Of a DNA stretch of 64,000 nucleotides, positions 34,758-46,900 are shown in pieces (position 1 is the first letter of the stretch; every line of letters begins with the position of its first letter). This DNA is from Coffea arabica. Its lineage: Eukaryota > Streptophyta > Magnoliopsida > Gentianales > Rubiaceae. Below the pieces are notes generated by a model, which saw only the letters and a list, made by a program, of their open reading frames with translations, had not been told where the DNA came from and made no database searches. Both the position numbers and the translations under genes were made by a program. The stretch spans positions 42,618,287-42,682,286 of the forward strand of contig NC_092326.1 of NCBI RefSeq assembly GCF_036785885.1. Direction: 5' to 3'.

Positions 34758-37671
34758 TAGTAGTCAATCTCTTATGCATTCAATATCAACACCACATCAG
34801 TATAATTCCAATTTCCAATGCGAGATAAGAGATAAGTCAATAACATATTATTATTATTATTGAACTCTCCGAAGAAAATGATGTACTGTAATTCTAAAAA
34901 ACCGACATGGGAACCGGGAAGTAACTGAAGTTTTATAAATTGCTACTGCTACAAGCCGAGGAACATTTGATGCAAATTTATGTTGCATGTTCCAAGGTTT
35001 TGACATTTGTTCCACAGAAGAAAGAATTAAAGATTGGCTTTGGCTGTTGTGTTGGCTGTTGGCTGAGAACTGACAGAATGGAGTAAGGCTGTTCGGTGGC
35101 AATCCAGAAGTCTACTGAAAGAAATTTTAGACAACTGACTTTGCTTCCCCAGTCGCACAATCCAAACTAGTTTTAAAATGTGCAATCTTGGCTTTTATTT
35201 TATGCACCCGAAAAATTGATTTTCTTTCCTTTGGTCTTAAATTTGGCCGCTATACTATACATAATAAGTAGTAGTTTCTTTTGCAAAAGAAAAGTTTGCT
35301 TAAACCATGCGAATGAATGAGACCTTCACCACTTGCTTCCTCGGAATCAAACTCAGTTTCGTGTTAGTACATTTTGCGTGTAAGTGGATGACAAAGGAAG
35401 CAAACAATAATATAAAATTATTATTCAAATGCTTGGTCAACAGAAGCCTTGCATCAAGAATGATCCATTATGCAGTAGTATGGTGGTGTAGTTATAGATT
35501 TTAGTCGAAGATTGATTTTTCAACCGCCGTGATAAAACAGATGCAGCTGAACGCAAGAACAAACAAGAATAAGCAATAACAAATTTGGAAAAAATCAAAT
35601 TTTTATTAGGATTCGAAATATATACTATATTTTTGTACAGAATGAATATAAGGTGTATATATATATACAACTAAATAACCAAAACGTACTGGACCATTAG
35701 CCTCAAAAATCGAGACCCAAACTAAAACGGACTCAACGAAAGTCGAAGATCTGATTCAAGGCATTTCAACACCCCGGAAGTCTGAGCCTGCGCCTGCATG
35801 TGAGGCAAAATTACAGATTGATCCCTTGGCAGATCCCGGACCACAAATTCATCCAAAATCAGAAGGGACTAGCCTCCAATTGTTTTGGCCGGCCGTTCAT
35901 TATTATTTTATTTGGCTTCAATTCGTTGTTGTTGGTCGTTTATTGCTTGAACCACCTGACAACTCTGCTTACCTTAAAGTAAAAACCTTGGAGAGATGCC
36001 TTCTTGGTCCTTTTGTTAAAAAAAAAAATAATAATAATAATCAAAATGTTGCTGTGATGTAATGCAGAAAATTCATGAATATTATTGGAGATTGAGATTT
36101 GTCCAAGTCATCCTCTTAAGTCAGTCATCAGGGCCGTCATGTGTGCATTATTGGATCAAGCTGATTGATACATGTTAGCCAGTCCACACGTCTCATCCTC
36201 TTATATTTATATTAAATTGGCAGATGAATGCACCAGCTCGGATGCAACACTACTGCCTGCCTGCTTAATTCTGATTATATAACCATCAATTTCATTGGCA
36301 ATTGTTAAAGTATTTTCTTCCAAATACAAAAATTGGCTACGACTTAACCATACAGGCCTGCCAAGTGTATCCAATGACAGAAGGCCACGCATCGTCCACA
36401 GGTTTATCAGCAGGTTTTTTTTTCCTTCTTCTTGGGAGCCACATAGCATTGGCAGGTTCGGTTCTTGCCCGATTAGTCATATTATTGGCAGTGTTTGACA
36501 AGAAGAATGAGGTTGAGAAGTCCATGCCAAAAAAAAAAAAAAAGGATATGCATTTGAAACGACTGTTGATAAATATTTGTATTAGTCGAGTCGATTCTCG
36601 ATTTGATCTCAAATTAAGCGTGCATAACAAGATTATTTGTTTGCCTTCTTAAAGTGAGAGAGAAATAAAGACTAGTAAATAGGGATTAGAAAGACTAAAC
36701 ACAAAGAAACACGTGTTATGCATATTTCTTCTATTTCTCCAAACAAAGCAATTCACAATAAAGAAATTATGACTATATTGATGATGGGTGTTAAACACCA
36801 AAATTTAAAATTCCTACTCTACAATCTTAAATTCAAGTATCAGGATCATCTCCTCAGATATCGGACGATTAATTTCCTTAAGAGTAGTAGTTAACTAGGG
36901 GCTTTAGGAGTATTAAAACTAAACAATCAACGTAAATAAAAATAATCAAACGTAAGCAAATTAAATTTAAATCAATAACAAACAAGTTATAGTCAAAGAA
37001 AAAGTTTCGAAAGTAACTCATACAGCTGCTTATAGACGTAATAATTATTTCATTTATTCGATAATAAATATGTTATTAGTTACCAAATATGCCCGTTAAC
37101 TACTTCTGTAATCAAAAAATAACTATAGGTACGTCCCTAGAATTTAGTTTTTTGATTGTATTAAAAACTAAGTCTATATTGAACATTGAAACAGTCTAAA
37201 AAGATGACATCCGAGGAAGACTTTTTGGTTGCTATTGGAGAAGTCGTCCGATCCTTACGATTCTCCAGTTTTAATGAGACCGAGGAAGTGGCACTTGTTC
37301 CTCAATCACACGGTTAGTTTATACTCCAATTTAGGAAGTGCCGAAGCAGCAATAATTTTCATCCCAAAGTATGTGGTACTGGTCACTTTTCATTTTGATA
37401 GTTACATGCAGAACAAAACTGGAAATCCAATGGGGGCAGTTTTAAGGTTACGCGATGGCATTCATTCGAGTTCCCGCACATGACATGTCACGGTCGGCAG
37501 CCCTCCTCCACCACGTGGCACCACGGATGGGGCTCTAGCAGTTACAGGTGGACCGACAGTAGCGATTGGTCGACAACTACGAACCGTAAATAATACTACT
37601 GCCTCTACGAACCGTAAGGAGGCGTTTGCTTCCTATTTTGAAATCGACATCATAAGCGCCCTCTATATAAT
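34758..37671. other. Long spacer, no supported gene
   Basis: Mostly AT-rich with short A-runs (36012-36036, 36529-36543). A 37-codon ATG frame at 37204-37317 was noted but not supported. No recognisable gene or RNA. Confidence 0.4.
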
Positions 37672-38173
37672 GACCTTTTGTGACTGTAGGGCTGCAAACG
37701 AATCGAGCTGACCTTGTGACTGTAGGGCTGCAAATGAATCGAGCCGCTCGCAAGCGGCTCGAGTCAAACTCGAGTCGAGCTCGAGCTCAAAATATTAAGC
37801 TCGTTAGCTCGCGAGTTTGGGTATATATATATATATATATATATATTATTTTTATTTAATAATAAAATTACGTATATTATATATATTTTTTTTTATTTTT
37901 TTATTTTCATAGTAAAATTACGTATATATCCTTAATATTTTTATTATTTATTAAGAAAAAAATATTATTTTATTTTTTTTAAAAAAAATAAAATAATTAT
38001 TTTTTATTTTTTTTCGAGCTCGGCTCGACTTGATTCGAGTCGAGCTCGAGCTCGAAATTTGCCGGCTCGTCGAGTTCGAGCTTGAGCTCAAGTTTGGTAA
38101 AATTTAGTCGAGACTCGGTTCGATTAACTCAAAACTCGACTCGACTCGGCTCATTTGCAGCCCTACTTGTGAG
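37672..38173. mobile_element. TAGGG-ended hAT-like MITE with duplicated left end
   Basis: The main element is 37723-38165: left TAGGGCTGCAAATGAATCG, right CGGCTCATTTGCAGCCCTA. Subterminal CTCGAG/GAGCTCGAG repeats face each other across an AT-rich core with an (AT)n run. CTTGTGAG follows the right end; a near-match, CTTGTGAC, lies two bases before the left end. The left end plus flank is present twice in tandem (37672-37709 and 37710-37745). Confidence 0.7.
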
Positions 38174-39139
38174 ATAGGATTCATATTGTTAAAGATGCGA
38201 ATCCAGTCGCTTGTGAGAATTATTATGTTAAAAAAAAAATAAAATGTTTAAGCAGACGCACCTGCACCAGATGATACCAGATACACGGTAGTAGAAGTTT
38301 TTATGTCATCCTTGGCTCCACGTAACTGCATATGTGGAATAAATTATTGACATTTTATGATAACTTCTTTTTTTTTTTTTTTTTTTTCTTTCTAAACCTT
38401 CGCAGGAGAATCTGACGCACTAAATTTCGTATTTTTGGATAAGAGTAAATACTTGTTGTGATTGTGTGTAGAAAAATTCATGAGGTGCAATTGGTTGACA
38501 TTAGCGATTTGTCTGGCTGTAGCGATTAATCTTCCACGTCAGGAAGGACAGCGCAGCGACTCGACTGCGCTTGCAGATTTCTACTCGGACATATATATAT
38601 ATATACGTACAAAATATATATATATATATATATATATTTTTACACAAGCGAGTATAGATAGATATACGATACAGTCCTTTTATTTGTATTTAAAAATTTT
38701 CCGTTTACACATGTATGGATTTAGATATGCGATGCATTAATTGTCTTCATTTATAATCAAAAGTTCTCCTTTACGTGTGTGATGAATTTTGACTCGTTCC
38801 TGCAAAGAATATATTGTAAGTACACGACATAAGTGTTCAATATTTGATTTGAGCCGGAAAATTTGATTATTGAATAAGCAAATTATACATTTTTTTATGG
38901 GTTCACTTTTTATTATTTATATTAAATTTAAAAAAATATATATATTATGGTTGTTATTTAATGGTAAATTTTTACTATCTTTTAAGAGATACTATTTAGT
39001 TTTTTTTTAAAATGTTTGTTGTTAATTTCTTCTTGAGCTTTTGTGCTTTATCTAGAACAAATAGTTGTATGTCAGTGTGGCCGTTATCTTTTTACTAATT
39101 TTGCTTGCAAAATGTGGGCTAAAGATAAATTTGAGTTGC
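38174..39139. other. AT-rich spacer with microsatellites
   Basis: A T-run at about 38369-38387 and (AT)n arrays at 38591-38636. No supported gene. Confidence 0.45.
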
Positions 39140-39297
39140 TTTTGGAAACCTCCTATTTGAATTGCTATTTTTTAGAGTTTTTTTTAATAAAAAAATGTAT
39201 TGTAATAATTTGATATATGTAAGTTAAAAAAATAAATATGCTCACAGAAAAAGTAGAAATTCTTTTGGGAAAAAATATGACTGTCTAAACAAGGTTT
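39140..39297 (+). mobile_element. Short MITE, GTTTGGATTGC family, copy G (diverged)
   Basis: The core TGTAATAATTTGATATATGT and the ATATGCTCACAGAAAAAGTA block match the family. Both ends (TTTGAATTGC on the left, GTCTAAACAAGG on the right) are diverged. Confidence 0.45.
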
Positions 39298-40780
39298 CGA
39301 GGGAAAAAATAGCTCATAGACAACATTAAAATATTGCAATGCAAATCAAAGGATGTTTAGAATGAAACAAGTGATATAAATGTCCAAAAAGACACCAAAT
39401 AGCTGAGACAGAAAATACCAAAGACAGTGACTTGAAGCAACATGACAGAAAAAACTAAAGACATTAATGACTTAAAGCTTAGAGAGAAGAAAAAATAGGA
39501 TGAAAACGAAAGACGAAGCAACATGCAAGAGCAAGAATAAGATAAAAACAAAAGAAGAAGCAACATGGAAGAAACAAAACAGCAACGAGCAGCAATAATG
39601 CACAAGGTACATCTATGTGTAATAGATAGATAATGTACATACAAAATATGCACAAAAAAACAAAAGAAAGCCAGGAAGGAGAACCTGAAGAGAAGTTAAA
39701 AAACCAGTGCAGATGAAGAGAAAAGAGCAATTAATGTCTTCTGGTGCTTTTTTTTTTTTTTTTTTAACCACTTGTAAAACTGAAACCAAATTTTGGAGTT
39801 GAATGATAAGCAAAGCCAAAGGCAAAGCGGCGGGCAAAACTGATGCAAACCAGTCTCGAATGCTATACAAATACGATTAAGAAGAAAAAAGATCATGTAA
39901 TTAAGTAGCATCTTAAAGGAGAAGGGAGTAATTACACTATGTGAGTCACTATTTACTGATTAAAGGCCTGAATCGCATCCAACAAAAGCTCTCCCGCTAA
40001 TTAGAGTGGGCAACCATACAAAAGGAATCTAGCAGGGCAAAAGTACAAGTAAATAATACTACATTGGTTAAGGAAAAAGGATAAAAAAGCCATGAAGTCT
40101 TCTTCTTCTTCTTCTTCTTTTTTTTTTTTTACATTTTTTTAAGTGGAGTGCACTTGAAAATCAACTATTATTCTTTTTTCTCCCAAATGCACTTGAGAAG
40201 GGAACTAAAAGTAAAGTTGCAAAGTGTTTCTTATGTAGTTGAAGGATGTTCTTTTTTATTCACAATCTCTTTTTTAAAAAAAAAAAAAATTTAAGTGGAG
40301 TGCAGTTCAAAATGCATTTTTTTAAAAAAATATTTATGGTTAAAATGCACTTGAAAATCAGCTGTTATTCACTTTGTTCTTCATATTGAGCGTAAATATA
40401 ATTATTTATATTAAACAAGATTTTATATTAAGTGAACTGGGCAAAATTACATTAAGTCAAATAAAAACACTTGAAAAGGGCAGTCAAAGAAATAAAAAAA
40501 AATTTATTGTTACCCGTTTTTTTAATAAGTCAAAGAAAAAGCACATGTCAAAGAAATTTAAAAAAAAATTATTGTTACCCGTTTTTTTAATAAGATGTAT
40601 GCAAGTGGTTGAAAATGAGTTAATGATTAAAGCAAAAATTTTTCAATGATAAAGCAAATAAAAACTTTTCCACGACTTCTCTCTGCAGTACGATACTACT
40701 ACACCAATACTTTTTTCTAGTCTTCTAGCCTTACCCATCACACCGGTTCCAGTTACCAATTACCATACCTTTGGCATGCA
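39298..40780. other. Spacer and upstream region of the dicarboxylate transporter
   Basis: TTC/T-rich runs occur at 40100-40130. AAAATTTATTGTTACCCGTTTTTTTAATAAG is present twice (about 40499 and 40567), together with its AAGAAA flanks. No gene was recognised. Confidence 0.4.
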
Positions 40781-40787
40781 TATATAG
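40781..40787 (+). promoter_or_regulatory. TATA box of the dicarboxylate transporter gene
   Basis: TATATAG lies 85 bases upstream of the ATG at 40866. Confidence 0.6.
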
Positions 40788-40865
40788 CTAGCTCATCACA
40801 AGCCTAAACCAGAGGAAACTTGATTGATTTGTCATCTTTTCTGATCCTGTCTTGGCAAGAGTAAA

Positions 40866-42077
40866 ATGGATGGCAATGAGAGTAGGCATCATAATGTCCC
40901 CGACGACTCAAAAGCCCCTCTGCTTCCAATGTCTGATTCAATCACTGTCAGGTCATCCCACAGCCTGAATTCATGTATTCAATCCGTCTTCACCCTCCAG
41001 AACTTCTTCATTCTTTTAGGCCCTTTACTGTGCGCCGTGATCTGCCTGTGCGTAAAATTTGATGGTCCGGGGAGTAGTGGGACCGCCACCGCCGCCACCA
41101 GCCGGAACATGTTGGGTGTTCTGGCGTGGATGTTCGCTTGGTGGCTCACGGAGGCAGTTCCGATGCCCATCACTTCCATGTCGCCCCTCTTTCTCTTTCC
41201 CCTCTTCGGGATTGCTTCCTGCGACGATGTTGCGGAAGCTTATATGGATGATGTGATTTCCCTCGTCCTTGGAAGCTTCATACTTGCTCTGGCTGTTGAG
41301 CACTATAACATACATAGAAGATTGGCCTTGAACGTGAGTCCTCCTCGTACCCATCAATTAATTAAGTACATGTTTCTTGCTCCCTTTTTTTTTTTTTTTT
41401 TGTTTTTCATTTGGATTTTATGGTTTGAGTTATGAAACCAATATTTCAAAACTTGGAATGAATGGATATGAAGTTCTAACTTCCAATTTTTTTTAATGGA
41501 TTTTGGATCGTTCTACTGGTTGGGATTTTCCAGTTGTGTCAGCTTGCCGTTTTTTGTTTTTTTTTTCCCTGATGGACGTTTTTGCTTCCACCCGCTCACG
41601 TCCAACCACAGATAATATTTGTGTGCCCAATTAAATTTTCTGTTTTTAACAAGAATTTTGTGAAGCAGAAGGAAGTAGAACGAAAGTGTCTACTTTAAGA
41701 AAAGGTTGAAATGATAGGAGGGGTCCTAGTGGCTATTCCCATGGCTTGTAGTCGTCATAGTTGAGCTTATTTCACTACTATTTTTGCAAATTAGTTTATT
41801 TCATTATTTTTTGAGCATTAATTTTTTTTTAACTAACTGTGGGCAAATTTTGAAACATAAATATCAAGTTGAGAGGACAAAGTGACAATTGCAAATGGAG
41901 CGAGCGATCAATTACTGCTAATTCTGTTCCGAATATTTTAATTAATGAGGGAGAGGACAAAGTGAACCTAATTGTCCCCTCCCATCTTTTGACTCATCAA
42001 ACCCACGTCCATCCATCATCACAGGACCAAAACTGCTAGCTAGCTAGTCAGTACCATGTTGTCCTGCTCTTACCTCG

Positions 42078-42109
<32 letters not shown>

Positions 42110-43887
42110 CGTCCCCCAAAAAAAAAGGAAAAAAAGATGATGATGAACATTTTGGGTGATTTTTTTTTAATCTTGACTTGCATTATTTGGGGGTCCATAT
42201 GCAGATAACTCTGGTATTTTGTGGTGATCCCTTGAATCCACCGTTACTTCTGCTGGGGATTTGTGCCACGACAGCGTTTGTGAGCATGTGGATGCACAAC
42301 GTGGCAGCGGCGGTGATGATGATGCCCGTGGCTACTGGAATTTTGCACAGGTTTCCGTCGGGCCCCACTCGGTCCAACGAAGTCACTAATTTCTGCAAGG
42401 CTGTCGTGCTGGGTGTAATTTACTCCGCCGCCGTGGGGGGGATGAGCACGCTCACCGGGACAGGTGTCAACCTCATATTGGTGGGGATGTGGAGGAGTTA
42501 TTTCCCCGAGGCCGACCCCATCAGCTTCAGTACCTGGTTCTTCTTCGGCTTCCCGCTGGCTTTGCTCATTTTCTTTGTTTTGTGGGCTATACTTTGCTTG
42601 TTGTACTGCAGGAAGAGCTCCGGCCAAGCTCTCTCAGCCTATCTCGATAAATCCCACTTAAGAAGGGAGCTTGACTTGCTTGGTAAGCCCGGGACTTTTA
42701 CAGCTTCCTATTCTGCTCAAGAGCAGATCGTTTCTTTCTTCTTCTTCTTCTTTTTTTTTTTTCTTTTCCAAAAGAAGAAAGCCCTTTCAATTTTTATTTA
42801 TGATTACAAGTCTAAAGTTTCATCTGATCTACTGTGCAGGTCCAATGGCTTTTGCTGAAAAGATGGTTCTAGCCGTGTTTTCTGTAAGTCTAGTCTGGAT
42901 TTAATTAGTGATCAAATGTTGAGCTACTTGATTTCTGATTTTGGGCTAGTTGTTACTGTTAGATATTGATACTGTTATGGATGACGAGAAGCATCACAGA
43001 TGATACTCCCGGATGGGGCGCTCTATTCCAGGGGCGCGCTGGTGATGGAACTGTTAGTGTAAGTGTTATCCCACCTTGATGCTTCTTGGCTTCTTGCCAG
43101 CCATATTTATTAAAGTAGTAGTTTCTGTTTAGATAGCTTTAAACGCTTGGTCTGCGATGCGTGCGTAGGTGATGATGGCAACCCTGTTGTTCATAATTCC
43201 AAACAAGAAGCAGAAGGGAGAGAGATTAATGGACTGGAACAAATGCAAGAAGCTGCCATGGAACATCGTACTACTCTTAGGGGCAGGTTTTGCAATAGCT
43301 AATGGAGTGAGGTCAAGCGGGCTGGCAGACATCTTATCCAAGGCTCTGGATTTCTTGGAGGCTGCCCCATACTTGGCCATTGCTCCAATTGTTTGCCTGA
43401 TTAGCGGGGCAATCACCGAATTCACTTCTAATAACTCCACCACGACCCTTGTGGTCCCACTCCTGATCCAAATTGCAAAGACGATGCATTTGCACCCACT
43501 CCTCCTCATGGTGCCAGGTGCCATTGGAGCACAGTTTGCTTTCTTGCTCCCAACAGGAACTCCTTCAAACATTGTGGGTTTTACAACCGGACATATTGAG
43601 ATTCCGGACATGATCAAGACCGGATTGCCCCTCAAGATTGCTGGCACCTTAGCGCTGTCTATTTTGATGCCTACTCTTGGTAATTTAATGATCCTTTTCA
43701 TTTTTTATGCAGTAGAATTGATTGAGGCACTGGACTTTATCCTCATGTAGCCAGGCCGGCCTCTCACGAACAAGATTCTCTGACATTTACTTTACTGTCT
43801 CTTCTTGCAGGTACTGTTGTATTTGGAACGGACAAAGAAGTTGTACACATGACAAACGGTCCCTTCCTGCACAGGCATCGAATTTGA
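40866..43887 (+). CDS. TDT: Tonoplast dicarboxylate transporter (DASS/SLC13 family)
   Basis: Six exons: 40866-41333, 42205-42682, 42840-42883, 42963-43058, 43169-43679 and 43811-43887, giving 557 residues (the Arabidopsis protein is about 540). All junctions are GT-AG and the phases agree. TDT moves malate and other dicarboxylates across the vacuolar membrane and so sets vacuolar malate and cytosolic pH. The hydrophilic N-terminus has the LLPM acidic-dileucine-like region, and about a dozen hydrophobic segments follow. Family signatures are visible: SMWMHN at about 183-188, [14 protein letters not shown] in exon 2, TSNNSTTT at 448-455 and [11 protein letters not shown] from 489. Residues [20 protein letters not shown] form the conserved cytosolic loop. 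Intron 1 carries a 31-base C run. The last 25 residues ([15 protein letters not shown] onward) are the least certain part. Confidence 0.93.
42078..42108. repeat. 31-base poly(C) tract in TDT intron 1
   Basis: An uninterrupted C run about 97 bases before the exon 2 acceptor. Such tracts can form i-motif or G-quadruplex structures and are prone to sequencing length error. Confidence 0.8.
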
Positions 43888-44848
43888 GCACTCAGCCAGC
43901 CATTATGGTGGTTGTTTATTCATTAAGCAAGCTTTACTTTCATTTGCATCTATTATTAGACGCAAGCTTAGAATTTTTTTTTTTTTCTGTATTTATTTGT
44001 AAGATTCTGATAACTTCGTAGGGCTAAGGAAATAGTCATGCACTACTAATGAATGGAGAACGCTGCTGCAGCATTTTCAGCTAGTTTTCAATGGAAGCTT
44101 CGTATGATTTTAAATCGTGGCGTCGTCTTCTTTTTCGTTTATTTTAGTAAATTATAAAAATTTCTGCTCTTGGTTTTCTCCAAGGATGCTAGAGCCAAAT
44201 TACGTGATGATTATACACGTTTTCTACTGGAGATGTGATGGAGCCAAGGACAGGTCATGTTCAGGCGGACTCCATATTTTGCCAATAGAGATTAAACGAA
44301 GGTCCACATGTTTTGCCACTAATAAGGAAAACACAACCTCTACATTTATTCAACTTTTAAAAGGAAAGAAATAACTGCTATCAAAAGAAAGGAAGGAAAT
44401 AATTATTTGTAACAAAAAAATCAGGAGAACAACATTTATTCACAATTTAATACAGATTCCATGATGATAAATTACTACGTCTCAGCACAGTCAAATTGAA
44501 ACCCATTCACCAGTACCAACGCATAAAACATCAAAACAAACGTAGCCTTCGGGAATGGTTTTTGACTCCAATTCCCGCAGGGTCTGATTCCGGTTCAAAA
44601 TGGAACTGTGGTCGATATCTAAACTGGAGCCAAGGACAGCAGGACAGGTCATGCTCAGGCTGTATGGCATTGAGCCAGCCATCGACGCTAAAATAACATC
44701 ATCGTACTGATCTTATAATTAAGGACAGCCACTAATTAAGGAAAGTAAAATCTGTCTTTTCATTAAACATTTTACCACAATGAATGAATGAAGTCAATAA
44801 ATTGTTTCGTAACAAACACGGAGGATGTTTTCTATAATTGATCAGGGA
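43888..44848. other. TDT 3' UTR and spacer
   Basis: A motif close to GGAGCCAAGGACAGGTCATG occurs at about 44229 and, with an 8-base insertion, at about 44629. A minus-strand ATG frame of 63 codons covers 44682-44491; no family was recognised. Confidence 0.4.
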
Positions 44849-44856
44849 TATAAATA
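44849..44856 (+). promoter_or_regulatory. TATA box of the cystatin gene
   Basis: TATAAATA lies 91 bases upstream of the ATG at 44940. It overlaps the upstream in-frame extension of the ORF and so rules that extension out as translated. Confidence 0.7.
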
Positions 44857-44939
44857 ACGCCCCCACTAGATTGAAACCGCCCGTTCAAAATCCATCCATC
44901 CATCCATCAGCCCCAACACCAATAACCGACGCTGCAAGA

Positions 44940-45314
44940 ATGGCTTCTGCCTTTCCCCATCTCCTCCTACTCACCACCCTGGCAGCTATCTGTCTTTTCT
45001 CCGACGTCCCTTCCGCGGCTTTGGGTGGTCGCCCCAAAGATGCCTTAGTCGGCGGTTGGAGTAAGGCTGACCCCAAGGACCCAGAGGTGGTAGAGAACGG
45101 AAAATTTGCCATAGATGAGCACAACAAGGAGGCCGGTACCAAGTTGGAGTTTAAAACTGTGGTGGAGGCGCAGGAGCAAGTGGTGGCCGGCACAAATTAC
45201 AAGATTGTGATAAAGGCATTGGATGGCACTGCTTCAAATCTGTACGAGGCCATTGTTTGGGTCAAGCCCTGGCTCAAATTCAAGAAGCTTACTTCCTTCA
45301 GGAAACTTCCCTGA
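44940..45314 (+). CDS. Secreted phytocystatin (cysteine proteinase inhibitor 5-like)
   Basis: Single exon, 124 residues. It inhibits papain-like cysteine proteases (family C1A) in protein turnover and defence against insects and pathogens. A hydrophobic signal peptide covers residues 1 to about 27. The three inhibitory elements are visible: the N-terminal GG at 38-39 (ALVGGW), the first hairpin QVVAG at 80-84, and PW at 110-111. The plant-specific helix motif is present in degenerate form as FAIDEHNK (56-63). Length and layout match the single-domain phytocystatins. The frame is open upstream to 44838, but the TATA box lies there, so ATG 44940 is chosen. The protein sits 1 kb downstream of TDT on the same strand, with its own promoter. 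Confidence 0.92.
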   Translation: MASAFPHLLLLTTLAAICLFSDVPSAALGGRPKDALVGGWSKADPKDPEVVENGKFAIDEHNKEAGTKLEFKTVVEAQEQVVAGTNYKIVIKALDGTASNLYEAIVWVKPWLKFKKLTSFRKLP

Positions 45315-45330
45315 TCAGATTTAAGAGGAT

Positions 45331-45430
45331 GTAATAAGCATGTGCATTTCTTGCTTAAAACTGTGGCATGAGAGGTGTATGTATAATCATGTGTATTTCT
45401 TGCTTAAAACTGTGGTTTGACTATGAGAGA
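45331..45430. repeat. 50-bp tandem duplication in the cystatin 3' UTR
   Basis: The unit containing ATTTCTTGCTTAAAACTGTGG at 45331-45380 is repeated at 45381-45430 with a few differences. Confidence 0.75.
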
Positions 45431-46336
45431 TGTTTGAAGTGTACTGTACTACAAGAGCTTTCATACATTTGCAAGAGTTGAAGCACTTGTTTGCTTCTGA
45501 TAATAATAATAATACATCGTTTTATTTGATCCATCCCTCATTTGTTTATCGGCTTGTTTAATTTAATCCTGTGTGTATCCTGCTCTAAATCTTTTTTTTT
45601 TTTTTTCAGTTAATCCTAGAACCTCTTTATTTTCTTAGTTAATCCTAGAACCTTGCCTGAAGAAAGCCAAAATGATCTGCCTAATAGCGGTCTCTGTCGC
45701 TTGAGTGGTGGAGTGGGGATGCTAAGAACGACTGAGAGAGTGCAGTCTACATCTGGGAATGCAACCTTACCAGGGTCAAGCCCACAATTAACGCCATGCT
45801 TATGAATCAGAAGTCTCTCTCTCTTTTTTTTTTAAAAAAAAAAAAAAAAATAAAATAATATGAATGAGAAGTCTTCCCCAAAGCAGCCAACCCAAGCATC
45901 AGAAAACCGTATAAAAAGGGGTCTCCAATTACCGCTGAATCACAAATCTTATGATCTATTGATATTAAGCATGAAAAATTAGAATACCAGTTGGGAAATC
46001 ATCTCATTCTATGTGCATGACCATTGTCATTATCATCGAGTTCCCCATGTTTTCTTGTTTCGCTACCATCCATTGTTAACTGTGGGCCGGCCTGCTCGGA
46101 TCATGTATGCAATCCTTACCTAATTTAATTTAGTTTTTCAGTTATCGTAAAATATTGTCTAAAGATAAACCAGCCTATCTTGCCTACGCTTGGAGGTTGA
46201 TCCATCCAACTCCACTCGCTAATGAATATGTTTAGGCGTGTGATACATTTTGAAGGGTTTAAATGAGTGACTCGATTAGACCAATTTAATTAGTGGGTAG
46301 TAGGTTGAGTTGCGTTACCCATTTATGTCCATTTAA
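45431..46336. other. Cystatin 3' end and spacer
   Basis: An (AAT)n tract lies at 45501-45514. The phrase AGTTAATCCTAGAACCT is repeated at about 45609 and 45638, and an A/T run lies near 45825-45850. No gene was recognised. Confidence 0.45.
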
Positions 46337-46900
46337 AATTTAAAAAATCACTCAAAATATCCCTTACATTTCGCAAAATGAATTTTTCAGCCTTCACCTG
46401 TAAAATGTTAACTTCACGTCTCTAAATTCAAGCTACCAAAATTTAGTTCCAATTTAAGTTTTCGACTGCTTTTTAGTTGAAATCACAGCGTGGCCCACAT
46501 GAAGTCATGTTTTATGTATAAAAAATGTCAAATCCCACAATTTTAGTGGCAACAATAATGATTATATATTTGATCGGATCTTACTTTTTTTTAGGGAGAA
46601 AAAGGAATATAATTCAGGCTAGATTCTATTTTCCTATGAGCAAAAATAAATATACTTAGATCGGATTATTTGTTTGACTATAAATAAGATTTATAGTAAT
46701 TTTTTTTGCCAATAAAAAAATGACCATATATGAGTCATGTAATGGATTTAGAGTAAAAACTAAGAGAAAACTGAGGTTGGGATCAAATTTTACTAATTTA
46801 ATTTTGTAAGGGACGTAAAGTTACCGTTTTAAAAGTGAAGGACAAAAAAATTTATTTGACGAAATGTGAATGATTTTTTGAATGATTTTTCCTTTAAATT
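46337..46900. mobile_element. Long terminal-inverted-repeat element (MULE-like, non-autonomous)
   Basis: The two ends pair over about 70-100 bases: left AATTTAAAAAATCACTCAAA then TTACATTTCGCAAAAT then CCTTCAC; the right end reverse-complemented gives the same order (AATTTAAAGGAAAAATCATTC, CACATTTCGTCAAATA, TCCTTCAC). Long imperfect terminal repeats suit Mutator-like elements. No ORF and no clean target duplication; it is old. Confidence 0.6.

Noticed and set aside
37204-37317. 37-residue ATG frame beginning MTSEEDFLVAIGEVV
   Set aside because: Reasonable composition but no promoter, no recognised family and no splice context; likely chance.
44838-44939. N-terminal extension of the cystatin
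   Set aside because: The extension overlaps the TATA box, and the first ATG after it gives a clean signal peptide.
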